Assembly: GCA_949358305.1 (NCBI GenBank)
Contig: OX442318.1
Location: forward strand, 5,380,501 to 5,444,500
DNA from: Strigamia acuminata
Lineage: Eukaryota > Arthropoda > Chilopoda > Geophilomorpha > Linotaeniidae
Direction of reading: 5' to 3'
Length of the DNA stretch: 64,000 nucleotides
A program made the translations under genes and the position numbers. The notes under the pieces were generated by a model that was not told the origin of the DNA, did no database searches, and saw nothing but the letters and a program-made list of their open reading frames with translations. Every line of letters starts with the position of its first letter. Position 1 is the first letter of the stretch. This document shows positions 1-10,726 of this stretch, one piece after another.

Positions 1-3000
1 GAACTGAACAGTTTGGAGGACGAAAGTCGGAATGTGCGCTTGAAAGCGCTCGAAAAAATCTACACGTCGTCCGTCAAGTGCAAATCGGACCTGGATTCGT
101 TCACCGCGCACGAAATTCTGATGAAAATCTACAAGCCAATCCTGCGCTCGTTCGCGGACGGCGCGGAGAAATGCCGCGAAACTGCGGTGAACCTGATCAA
201 CGATTTCTGGATACTCGACGATCGGTGCAAGGAGATCGCTCCCTTCCTCATCCCGACAATCGTGCAGCGATTGGGCCAACATGACATCACCGAACCGGCC
301 GAAGAAATCCGCCTCGTTTTGATTCAGTTGTTGATCCGGGTCGTTGACAAAATGGGCAAAGAAATCGCGCCATATTTGAACGACATGATCAGGATTTTGA
401 GGGTCACAATCATCGATCCGTACCCAGAAATTAAAAAAGAAAGTTGCAAATGCGCCTCAATGTTGGCCATAACAATCCCGCAGTATTTCCACCAACAATC
501 TGAGAGTTTAATCGATCCGTTGGTCAAAACATTGACCCACCAACACGCTAAAGTGAGAATAAGATGCTTGGAAACTATAGGTAAACATTGGTTTTCCAGT
601 TCAGTTGTGTATGGGCGATGATGTTTAGTGACGTTGATCGTGTTCACGAGTGAACTAGAAATATTTTTAAAAAAATTTATATTGATTAATTTTTTATTTT
701 TTAGGTGATGTCGTGCAGTATGGAGACAATAAGTCCGTGAATGATGTTATTCCGCATATGGCGCAGAGATTATTCGACCATTCGCCGCAAGTTAGGGTTA
801 AAATAACAGAAGTTGTTGGCAGATGGATCGTAGAGCTGCCGGACCGATATTCGTTTTTCTATCGAATTATTCCGATTTTATTGACCGGGTGTGTTCAAAC
901 GTGAAATTCCGAGGTTTTACATTAATTTCCTAACGTTTTGTTGTCATTTTTCGCAGTATGGCCGACGAGGTGCCGGAAAACGAACAAACGGCGCAGGATT
1001 TGTGGTTCGCAGCCGGCGCGCAGTTCGAGAAAGAAAACGAGGAAGATTTGAAGGACGAATTGGATTTCACGAAGCCCGCACCTCTGCATTACCCACCCGA
1101 CGGTTAAATGAGTGTTTTTGAGTAGAAATAAATTCGATTTTCATAGAAAATTGTTTTTTTTTTTTTTTTTTAGTTCAAAGACCGAACCTCGGATGCCGAA
1201 CTTTGGTTGCGCGGAACTTCAGTAAAATATTGCCGGCACTTTCGAACGATATGGACGATTGGTTGCCGGTTACGCGAGTCAAGGCGGCTCATTTGCTCTA
1301 TATTTTGCTGCTGAATGGCGAGGATTCGTTGACGCAGCAGTTGAATTATGTCGTAAGTGCGTTGTGTCGGGTTTGTCGCGAGGATCAGGACGAGGAGGCG
1401 CTGAAAAAGGTGGAAAATGGTTTTTTGGGTTTTATTGTTTTTTTTTAATTATTTTTTTTTTTTTAGTTTGTTAAAGCGGCGGAGACGATCGGGTATTTTA
1501 TCGCGCCGAAGGTTTATTTGAAGTTGATTTTGGAGCATGTTAAGACGTGTCCGACCGCGGCTAATTTGATGGTTTTGGCGGCGTTGATTCGCGGGAGTTA
1601 TAAGGAGGATTTGAGGCGACATTTGGATGAGATTTGTGATTTGGTCAGCAAAAGCGATGTTTGCGAGGACTCGAGGGTAAATTGATTAGAGAATTAGTGA
1701 GGTTTTTTAAATTTTTTTTTTATGAATTATTGTTAAAAGTGATTTGAAATTTGGTTTGTTGGGTTTTTTTATACCGATTAATAATTGAAAATATATTAAA
1801 AATCGATGAATTTGTGTTTATTTTGGGTTTAGCTTTGGTTTTTGGAATAAGTCGATGTTTTTATCAAAATTCAACGATTTTTTATATTTTTGGAGTTGTT
1901 TTATCAATGATCGATAGAAATATTTTAAAAATTCATCAAATTCGATTTCTTTTTGGGATTTTTCAACCGATAACGTTAAAAATTCATCAAATTTTTATTA
2001 TTTTATATTTTTTTTAACGGTTTTTAACTCTTTTTCTCAACTACAAATGAAAATATTTTAAAAATTCACCAAAATCTGTTTATTTTGTACATAATTTTGG
2101 TTATTACAAACCAATAACCAAATTTAAATCTTTTTCTGCATTTTTTCCCTCATTTTATCAATTATCTACGAATACATCGCAAAAATTCACCAAGATCTAA
2201 TCAAACATTGAAAAAACGATCAAAATTTGATCAATTTTTGCTCAAAACCAATAAAAATCCCTTCAATTTGGCAGCCATTTTACCAACTCCAACTTCTCAC
2301 TCTCGTGAAATCCCTCGTGAGCGTGATGCGAGAGAAAATCGAGCCGGTTTCGTTCCAACTATTCCGAATGACGATCACCGTCTACGCTTTGGCCTCGGAG
2401 GACTACATCCGCCACGAGCGTGCAGAACCGGTCCTCAAAGACATCGCGGACGCCCAGCAGTTGGATACGGTCGATCTGTTCAGAAACCATTTGAAGGAAC
2501 TTCTCGAGCTGCTGAAATGCACTCAGGATTCGTGGCTGCCGTCGAGCCCGCAGAGATTCATCTTGGACGCCATTTTGAGCTTGGCGGGGCCCGCGCTCGG
2601 CGAGGAGTTGGATCTGCTGGTCGACATGTTGAAGGAGAATTTGAAGACGGAGAAAGACGGGCAGATGAGACTTCGTTTCTTTATTTCGTTGTCGCATTTG
2701 ATGCTCGAGCCGGAGAAATCGTTGGATTCGATGCAGGATTTTGATCGATTTGTTTTGGTTGTTATTGAAGGTGAATTTGGGTTTTTTTTATTATTTAATT
2801 ATTTATTTATTTGTTTATTTTATTTTTTTTTAGATATGATTCTTCCGAATTTGATGTGGCATGCGGGGCGGACGGCTGGAGCGCTTCGTTCGGCGGCGAT
2901 GTCGTGTTTTTGGTGTTTGTTTCGTGGTGGGAAGTTAACGGCCGAGAGGGTAAATTTTGGGGATGATGATTGGGTTGTTGGTGGAGGGGTTTTTTTTTTT

Positions 3001-4261
3001 TAAATGAAAAAGTTGTTGGTTTAGGAAGTGACACGTTGGGAGTAAAATTAGATTTTGTTTTTTTTATGGTTTTTGATGGAAAAATTTGGATTTTTTAATA
3101 GGAAAATTGATAAAAACTGCATTTTTTGTAGAAAAATTGATAAAAACTGCATTTTTTGTAGAAAAATATAGAAAAACTGCATTTTTTAGTAGATAAATAT
3201 TGAAAATCTGCATTTTTTTGTAGAAAAATATGGAAAAACTGCATTTTTTAATGGAAAAGTATAGAAAAATTGCATTTTTCAATAGGAAAATATATAAAAA
3301 CTGCATTTTTTAATGGAAAATTTTAGAAAACAGCATTTTTTAGTAGAAAAATATAGAAAATCTGAATTTTTGAATACAAAAATATAGAAAATCTGCATTT
3401 TTTAATACAAAAATATGGATAAACTGTATTTTTTAATACAAAAATATGGATAAACTCCATTTTTTAATACAAAAATATAGAAAAACTGAATTTTTGAATA
3501 CAAAAATGTAGAAAAACTGCATTTTTCAAAACAAAAATATAGGTAAACTCAATTTTTCCATAGAAAAACTAATACTTTGAACAAATATTGATTATTCTGA
3601 GTGGAAAATCCAATTTTCTAAAAAAAAAATTTGAATATTTCTAAAAAAAAAACAACTAATTATGCTGAAAAAAAATAATCAAAATAACCAAACTTCCTTT
3701 CCAATTGCAGTTGAATCCGTACCTCGACGTACTCCTCACCCAGCTCCTCTGCAACCTCGAGGACGATCTCCACCAAACCAGATACGAAGCCTGTCGAGTC
3801 CTAGAACGACTCCTCATCATCTGTCGCGGCCACTTCGACCTCCACCGTCTACACAACATTTACCCACAACTCCTGAAACGTATGGACGATGCCAAAGACG
3901 ACGTCCGAGTCTGCGCCACCCACGTCTTCCGCGCCTACTTCGCCGCCTTCGAAGGCCAATTCGAATCGCATTTATACCGCGCGCACATCGAAGACACTTA
4001 CAGCGGCCTCCTTCTGCATCTCGACGACCCCCTACCCAAAGTCCAAAACGCAGTTTTAGGTCCAGATTTTAAATAAATAAATTTTAGTTTGTTATATTTT
4101 ATTTTATTCGTTTAGATTTGTTGAAAGAAGCGGCGGAGATTTGTCCACAGATACTCGAAAGCAAAACGCAAGATGTCCGCTTGAGTCATCGTTCGACGAA
4201 TTATTGCGACGAACTGTTGGAACATCTTGAAAAGATGAAAATTAAAACAGATTCGAATTAA
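1..4261 (+). CDS. DNAAF5: Dynein axonemal assembly factor 5 (HEATR2), 5' end outside window
   Basis: Cytoplasmic HEAT-repeat factor that helps preassemble axonemal dynein arms for motile cilia and sperm tails. Exons read as 1-580, 705-888, 957-1102, 1174-1409, 1467-1676, 2275-2770, 2834-2949, 3711-4059 and 4116-4261. They sum to 2463 nt, giving 820 residues and a TAA stop. Human DNAAF5 is about 855 residues, so only the extreme N-terminus should be missing. Helical HEAT repeats run throughout. Family-diagnostic blocks include AQRLFDHSPQVR, LPDRYSFFYRIIP, KENEEDLKDELDF, LHYPPDG, ARNFSKILPAL and WHAGRTAGALRSAAMSC. Intron 7 (2950-3710) carries an AT-rich tandem repeat. A polyadenylation signal AATAAA lies at 4306. 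The family assignment is recognised from these motifs; the exon joins are inferred from splice sites and frame. Confidence 0.9.
3064..3570. repeat. Degenerate ~30-bp AT-rich tandem repeat in DNAAF5 intron 7
   Basis: About 16 imperfect copies of a unit built from AAAAACTGCATTTTTTA followed by TAGAAAAATATA. Copies diverge by point changes and 1-2 bp indels. It lies wholly inside the intron between exons 2834-2949 and 3711-4059. No coding role is seen; the minus-strand open frame across it is a by-product of the low complexity. Confidence 0.75.
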
Positions 4262-5044
4262 ATGAGTGTTTTTATTTTTGTTTTGTTGTAAAGATTTGTT
4301 GATGAAATAAAAATTGGTTTTATTGTGAATGAAATGTGGATTTAGTTTCGCTGCACGCCGCTAGTTGTGGATATAAGAAGTTTGGTAATTTGGAGGAAAT
4401 TTGCGTTTAAACGGTGATGTTCGTGTTTTAAATGTTTTAAATGTTTTAAATCAATTGTAGTTTGATGTTAGAATGTCGTTTACATTTGTAGATTTATTGT
4501 TTGAGTGGTTTTTTGTATTTTATTTTGATTTTTACTCCTGACGACGCGGTGCAATAGCATGGAGAATGGATGACTACGAGTTTGGATTTTTTTTAATTTA
4601 GTTATCTTTGTGCAGAGGCAATACCATAACCAATGAGATCATATCGAGGTGTGGTTATTGCTAGTTGAAAACTTTACCCAATACCCTGCCGTTCCGACTT
4701 TCGGGTCGGATCAGGCAATTTTTGTGGGCCCCTACGGGGGCTTTAAAACAATACAAAATCAGAATAAATTCTAAACCCCGTCCAACTCTTATGAGCCCCA
4801 CTTCCCAAAAAAACAACAAATTTACGGTTGTTTGTTTTGGCCACAGTATACTGTGGTTTTGGCCTAATAATTTACTTGTTAGTGTTTGACCGATATCGTA
4901 TCAGCCGATACCGATACTTTTAAAAAACAATTTTTTTTTTAACATATGGTATATCGTGTTTGTTACTGAATCGGGTTTTAGAGATTCTCATCTTAATCTT
5001 GTCCGGCTCCCACCATGCTTTCTGTCTTTTGAACGTGGTGGACC
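4262..5044. other. DNAAF5-TFIIIA intergenic spacer
   Basis: Holds the DNAAF5 3' UTR with AATAAA at 4306, then low-complexity DNA. A fragment at about 4888-4922 resembles the GATATCG-type foldback seen complete at 16394-16569 (shared TTGACCGATATCG and CCGATACCGATAC). The TFIIIA promoter should lie here, but no motif can be assigned with confidence. Confidence 0.5.
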
Positions 5045-6502
5045 ATGTGTCCTCGGATTTACTTATGCCCGTTCGAGGACTGCGAACAGACTTTTACGGA
5101 TGTTACGCTGCTAGAAAACCATCAAAACACTCATACTATAAAACCAAAGGTAAATAACGTGAAAATTTAATAAAGATTATATATTTTTCTCATTTTTATT
5201 GAACATTTCAGCGTGTTTTTACATGCAATCAACCAAACTGTGAGAAAACTTACGCTTATAAATGCCACTTGAAAAGACATATTGAAACGAATCATTCAGA
5301 ATCTAAGAACGAAACCAGCACAACATTCCCGTATATATATTCTACAATTATTTAAAACACCAAATTTGAATTAATAGATTTTTTTTCGTGATCTAGATGC
5401 AAATTATGTGCAAAAATCCTGAAAACGAACGACATTTTGCAGAAACATTTAAAGACAATTCACTCCAACGACAAACTGAAGGTTAAATTAAACAAATCTG
5501 AATAAACTTAATGAGAAATTCAATTGAAATTGAACGTTTTCGATCGTTTTTTCAGTGCAGTCATTGCGGAAAACAATTCAACAAATTGCAGCACCTGAAA
5601 ACACACGAGTACGATCATACGGGCATTAAACCATTCACGTAAACATCGTTTTAGGATGAAATAAAAATTTTTTTAATTTAATTTTTTTGGTTTTTACCTT
5701 CAGATGTCCAGTTGACGGCTGTGGCAAAACATTTCTGGTCCCTTCGAGGTTAAAAAACCACGAAAAAACACACAAAGGTGCAAAATTCGGTGTAAAATTT
5801 GTAAATTTGGTGTAAATTTACGAGATTTATCGCAGGTTACGCGTGCGATGTCGAAAATTGCGACTCGACGTTCACCACGTGGAGTTTATTGAGCAAACAC
5901 AAGACGAAATTTCATCCAAAAAGTAAATTTTAAATTTTAAAATTAAAATAACTCCCGTAAAAATTAATAGAAAATTTTATGATTTCAGGGTTTGAATGCA
6001 AGATTTGTAGCCGGAGTTTCCTGCGCAAAAACAACTTGAAATCGCATTCCGCCACGCACAGCAACGAACGCGAATGTTTTAACTGTCCATACGACAACTG
6101 TCCGCGTTATTATTACTTCGTTAAGAATTTGGAACAACACATTCGAAATTTCCACGAAAATAAGAAAATTTCGTGTCCGAATCCGATTTGTGCGCAAAAG
6201 TTCTGCAATAAGGTGTTTTTTTTATTGATTTACGTTAAATTTACGTTTTTTAAACGTATTTTTCTAAATTTTTAAATTTTTTTTTTTAGTTTAAGTTGGA
6301 TAATCATTTGAGGTTGAAAATATGCGCGGCGAAAAAGGTGAAACGGACGAGGAAAAAACGAAAACCGAGTTTGGCGTCGAAGTTGTCGGGTGTCGGATCG
6401 GACGACGGAGCTGGGGCCGCGAGTGGGAGCGACGTGGAGGGAACTGGTAAATTGGGAAGTGGAACGAGTGTCGTTATTCCTGTTGAGCGATCTGTGGCGT
6501 GA
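5045..6502 (+). CDS. GTF3A: Transcription factor IIIA, nine C2H2 zinc fingers
   Basis: Binds the internal control region of 5S rRNA genes, and 5S RNA, to start RNA polymerase III transcription. Eight exons: 5045-5149, 5212-5330, 5397-5481, 5556-5638, 5704-5777, 5836-5922, 5989-6212 and 6290-6502 (990 nt, 329 residues, TGA stop). Nine fingers can be read: YLCPFEDC, FTCNQPNC, FPCKLC, CSHC, FTCPVDGC, YACDVENC, FECKIC, FNCPYDNC and ISCPNPIC. They are mostly one per exon, followed by a basic tail (KKVKRTRKKRK) and an acidic/Gly-Ser C-terminus. Finger number, the mixed C-x2-C and C-x4-C spacing, and the basic tail match TFIIIA. The start is the first ATG after an in-frame TGA at 5030. AATAAA lies at 6512. 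Finger 9 ends H-x5-C rather than H-H. Confidence 0.85.
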
Positions 6503-6605
6503 TTTTATGCGAAATAAAGTCATCAGTCAATGAGTTTTTATTGTTTTTTATTTCTATTTTTGTTTAGTTGGTTATATCAATCTGATATGGTTGGATGTTG
6601 AGGTG

Positions 6606-7911
6606 TTAGATGGTCCCTGGAAGGGTGTGGTTGAGGGTTTTGATAAATCTGATGATGGAATTCTGAAATGAGAAGTGGTAATTAGTATAAAGTGGGTTTA
6701 TAGAAACGATGTTTTGATTTTTAATGATAAATAGTTAATTTTGGGGTAGAAATTGCGTTTTTTGGGAAAAATAATTGAAATTAGTGAATTTTTGGAGTAA
6801 AATTTTTTTTTTTTTAAATTTTGTTTGAGAAATTTAGATTTTGACACGAAAAAATTGATTTTTACGCGAAAAAATTGATTTTTACACGAAAAAATTGATT
6901 TTTACACGAAAAAGTTCGCTTTTTATAGATAATTGTACAAAAAATTCAGTTATTATACGAAAAAATCCGATTTTTGTACGAAAAAATCCGATTTTTGTAC
7001 GAAAAAATCCGATTTTTGTACGAAAAAATCCGATTTTTGTACGAAAAAATCCGATTTTTGTACGAAAAAATCCGATTTTTGTACGAAAAAATCCGATTTT
7101 TGTACGAAAAAATCCGATTTTGTCCACGAAAAACTCAATTTTTATCAAAAAATTAAATTAATCGTTCAAAAACATTAAGTCATACCCACCATTTAGCTAC
7201 CCCATCCACCTCCGCATCCCTCACCGATTCTTCACCACCTAAAACCTCTTGCAAAGGCGAAATAACCACTAAAACCCTAGAAGCCTTCCTTTTCAAAACA
7301 TCAACACTTCCTTCCCCAACCAAGCCATCTTTCAAACCCTGCAAAATTAAATCCTACAAAAAAAAAATAAAAAAAACATAAAAAAAAATAAATAAATAAA
7401 AAAATCAACTCAAATTCACCGTATTCGACTTCGCCGACCCAGATATCTCAATAACAACCTGCACTTTATGTTTCTTGGCCAACCATCTCTTAATCGCCTT
7501 AATCCGGGTATTCAAGTCATGGGTCGTTATTTTGTCACCTATAGTCAAAAGTTTGTCATCTTTGACAATATCTTTGTCTCTTTTTTCCTCCCGTTCCTTG
7601 AGCCTTTCAACGTGCAATTCCAAGCCCGTTATTAGCTTGAAATAATATTGTTTCGAGTCGTTTGAATTTTGAACACACACGAGTCTCAAGTCCAAATTTT
7701 TCGCCATTTTTTCCGCATCTCGTTTGCTGTAAACTCCGATGAATTTGTCGCTTTGGTCGTGCACTGGCACCAGTTTCTCTTTGATTTGTTTCGGTGGAGT
7801 GGGTAAATCATCTTTCCACTTCTTCGGGGTGTTTCTACATAAATCTGTGCGAAAACAACACTTTGTTGTTTTGTATAAGCAAGTGGAGCGCCGAAGAATG
7901 CTACTCATCAT
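6606..7911 (-). CDS. MTIF3: Mitochondrial translation initiation factor IF-3
   Basis: Mitochondrial IF3 keeps ribosomal subunits apart and promotes fMet-tRNA selection. Exons read as 7911-7420, 7353-7186 and 6662-6606 (717 nt, 238 residues). The N-terminus (SSILRRSTCLYKTTKC) is basic and Ser/Thr-rich, like a mitochondrial targeting sequence. An IF3-N domain follows (GVYSKRDAEKMAKNLDLRLV), then a lysine-rich linker and an IF3-C domain (TIGDKITTHDL, IKAIKRWLAKKHKVQVVIEI). The 57-nt third exon is less certain: without it translation would stop at 7180. It is favoured because a good acceptor joins in frame and the minus-strand AATAAA signals (about 6535-6560) lie just beyond it. Intron 2 contains the 21-bp satellite. 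An acceptor just 5' of the start implies a 5' UTR intron. It is divergent from the CENP-O-like gene, with starts about 240 bp apart. Confidence 0.8.
6840..7138. repeat. 21-bp minisatellite inside MTIF3 intron 2
   Basis: Perfect or near-perfect copies of a 21-bp unit (TGTACGAAAAAATCCGATTT plus T) between about 6955 and 7125. They are flanked by diverged versions from 6840. Because 21 is a multiple of three and the unit has few stops, several frames on both strands stay open through it. Those frames are artefacts, not genes. Confidence 0.85.
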
Positions 7912-8151
7912 GATGCCTAAAACGGAAAATAAATATAAATAAATCAATAACTTAATCCAGTATTTTAAAAAACAACAAAAACCACCAATAAATACGATAT
8001 ATTATCCTTAAAATTATAATATTTAGCCGTCATATATTCACAATGGCGTATTTTGTCGAGGTGGGTTAGCGAATCGGGTTTTCCACAAACCAGATCTCAC
8101 AACTGTTATAGAAATGGTACAAACATTCACAAGTTCGATAGAAACCCAGTA
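7912..8151. promoter_or_regulatory. Probable bidirectional promoter, MTIF3 / CENP-O-like
   Basis: A 240-bp interval separates the two divergent start codons and contains both 5' UTRs. An ATG at 8043 opens an eight-codon frame upstream of the CENP-O-like start and could act as a uORF. No TATA box is convincing. Assignment as a shared promoter is inferred from geometry only. Confidence 0.5.
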
Positions 8152-9531
8152 ATGGCATCATTTTCAATTATGGACGAAGATCGACTCTTAGCTCAGAGAT
8201 ACAAAGACTTAGAAGAGGAAAAAATAGCATTAGAACGAGCCATACAGGAACTAGAAGCTAAAGTACGTCGTAAAATACAAAAAGAAAACAAACAAATCAA
8301 CATTTTATTTTAAATTTCGCCATTTTAATTCATTTAATTCACGTCCGTAGGAAAATGCCAAAATGAAGAAACACGACCAACAGTGCAGCGAAAACAGGAC
8401 GAAAGAAAAAGACATGGTGGAATTATTAAACGCCTATCGACTCTCGGGTGAGGAAATACCTCAATAAATCAATCGATCGCGAGTGAATTAACTAAAGTTT
8501 GTTTACGTGTAGGTATTTCGGTGACAGAAGTGGACGAATCGTCCGTAACCCTCATTTTCGATACGTGTTACAAGGATCAGTATTTCGAGTCGTATTTAAT
8601 TAAAGTAAACACGACTGAAGGACGTATAGTAAGCCATACGTTGCCGTTTTTCGTACCGTGCGCGGCGCTTGCGCAACAGCATTTGCCCAATGATTTGAAT
8701 TTGTTCGCCAGGGCGATAAATAATCACGTTTGTTCGTACGTTAAAAGGCGACAGCAGTGTTTGGAGACGAGAGTAAGTCTGGGTGGTTGTTTGGGATGTA
8801 AATAAAGGTTTTTTAATTAATTATTTTTTTTTTTATTTTTTTTTTTTTTAGAAAAAATTTGATGATCGGTTTTCGAAACCGATGGAGCACTCGTCCGCTT
8901 ATGATTTTGTGAGGATGGATTTGACGTTTAATTGTATTTTTATTACGGTTATTATGAATTATCAGTTAGATAGCGATTTGCCGGAGAAAATTGTCGCTTT
9001 TGTGCATAATGCGGGTAAAAATATATTTTTTTTGGTGGTTTTTAATGGAAATTGTCGTTTTCACTAATTTTTTTTAAATAATGTTTAAATTTTTCACTAT
9101 TTTTAACATTTTCTTTGAATAATAATTTAAATTTTTACAATTTTTACAATTATTTAAAGTTTTAAGATTTTTTACAATTTTATTGAATAATTCTTCATTT
9201 TTCTTTACAATTTATTGATTTGTTGTTCATCTGTGGTTGTTAAATGAAAATGATGTCATTTATTTATTTATTAAAACGAAAAAATCGCTGAATTTGAACA
9301 TTTAATCAAAATATTCACTTTAATCGTTTATTTATATAGAAAAATGACGGCATTTCTATTAAATGGAGGAAATAAAAAAAAACACTCGAAAAATTTGCAA
9401 TTTTTATAAACACATTTATTCATTTCTTGTTAACAGATTCAACACTAAAAATTTGGTGCGAAGAAACGTTTGGCAAAGAAAATCTGGAAATAGCGACTGA
9501 ACATTTAGTGAGACGATTAACATCATTTTGA
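8152..9531 (+). CDS. CENPO: Centromere protein O-like (Mcm21 family)
   Basis: CENP-O/Mcm21 is part of the constitutive centromere-associated network (COMA/CENP-O complex) at inner kinetochores. Five exons: 8152-8262, 8351-8447, 8513-8772, 8852-9014 and 9437-9531 (726 nt, 241 residues). An N-terminal coiled coil (LAQRYKDLEEEKIALERAIQ) leads into a RWD-type region. Recognisable CENP-O-like stretches are LLNAYRLSGISV, FDTCYKDQYFESYLIKV, HTLPFFVPCAALAQQHLP and VCSYVKRRQQ. The length is shorter than the vertebrate protein (about 300). The start is the first ATG in frame; upstream ATGs at 8043 and 8114 run into stops. The stop lies 7 bp from the stop of the convergent Gemin7 gene. Family assignment is by remembered motif similarity and would benefit from a profile search. 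Confidence 0.72.
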
Positions 9532-9538
9532 ATATACG

Positions 9539-9808
9539 TCACGCTTGGATTTTTAAACTGATAACGTCACTCGTTCTCAACATCGCAACCGGCTGCTTGC
9601 CCAACGGAGTCTCAAGATTCTTCACGAACAAATGCAGAACGTCAACATCGCAGCTGCACAAATCCGCCCGAACTTTGGTGTTTTCGTGCATATTAAACGT
9701 GGCCGATTTGTCATTTAATGACGTCATAAACCGCAGGAACCGTTCCCTTAATACGGTTCGATCCTGTTGAAGTTCTTGGGTTTGTTTTTCCGTTTCGTTG
9801 TCCGCCAT
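9539..9808 (-). CDS. GEMIN7: Gemin7, SMN-complex Sm-like subunit
   Basis: Gemin7 pairs with Gemin6 as an Sm-fold dimer in the SMN complex that loads Sm cores onto snRNAs. It is a single coding exon of 89 residues. The Sm-like core is recognisable: LRERFLRFMTSL, ATFNMHENTKVRADL, DVDVLHLFVKNLETPLG and AMLRTSDVISLKI. The ATG at 9808 was chosen because a TTGACAG acceptor sits directly before it, implying a spliced 5' UTR; the in-frame ATG at 9838 would lie in the intron. The likely poly(A) signal on this strand (about 9414) falls inside CENP-O-like intron 4, so the two 3' UTRs overlap. Confidence 0.85.
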   Translation of the reverse strand: MADNETEKQTQELQQDRTVLRERFLRFMTSLNDKSATFNMHENTKVRADLCSCDVDVLHLFVKNLETPLGKQPVAMLRTSDVISLKIQA

Positions 9809-9839
9809 TTTTCTGTCAAAATACAAAGAAAAATGCATG

Positions 9840-10726
9840 AAATTTACGTTTACAACTCGATCTATTTTTTAGATGAATTTGTTGTGACTTTTTAACGGTT
9901 TGGTTCTTTTTTTTTTTTAAAAAAAAAACAATTTTGCTTTTACTTTTACTTTTTCAAGTTTGTTTTGAAGTGTAAACTAATCGGTCGGTGAAATCGTCAC
10001 AAGTGATGTGAATCAAATAAAAAATTGTTTCAAGAGCCGAACAAATTATGCAGTAAATAGATTTAAAAAGTCTGCGCATAATTTTGGTGTTTGCACTTGC
10101 CTAAATATGTTTGTGTGTGGATTTACCTGACGGAAATGGAATGGCAAACCGTTGTTATTTTTTTTATGTTTGGTCATCAGATGGCGCTATCAACAGTTGG
10201 AATAGTTTGAATTAAATTTAAACGAAATAAACAAAGATTTCGAGCTGATAGATTTTAGTTGTTTTAAAAATTAAATATATGGAAATGATAATGTGGGCAA
10301 ATGTAACTGAGTTTTGTTTAAATTTAAACCCACCGTTTAGTAATGATATGTCGTAACGGCGGTTCACAATTGAACTGGGAAGTGGAAAACTTAATTCACA
10401 ATTGAACTAGGAAGGGGAAATTGTTTTTTCCCATTTTGGGAGGGTAAAGGTTAACGGACAAGTCATCAAGTTTGTTGGTGAGTTTTTTAAAATTTTTATT
10501 TGATGTTCTCTCGTTCTTTTCACTGAGTTTGTATTTTTGTTGACTTGCAGGAAGCAAATTAGTTGGATTAAAATTATAGCCCAGGCGCTTATTCATTCCC
10601 GGGGAAACTAGAGACTGGTTTGTATTATTTCAAATACATTAGGCTTAAAAAAATTTAAAAACCTGATAAATATAAGAAAATAACTTGGAAAACGTCGACA
10701 AAAATGAAAAAAATAGATTATATTTG
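9840..10726. other. Spacer between Gemin7 and the vanin cluster
   Basis: No gene is seen. A short direct repeat (CACAATTGAACTGGGAAG / CACAATTGAACTAGGAAG) occurs at about 10365-10415. The remainder is AT-rich and without recognisable structure. Confidence 0.5.

Noticed and set aside
6882-7178. Several overlapping ORFs on both strands made of 7-residue repeats
   Set aside because: They are the frames of a 21-bp satellite inside the MTIF3 intron; no start context, splice link or non-repetitive flank.
7180-7186. MTIF3 ending at the TGA at 7180 instead of using a third exon
   Set aside because: Kept as the alternative; the third exon was preferred because of an in-frame acceptor at 6663 and poly(A) signals beyond it.
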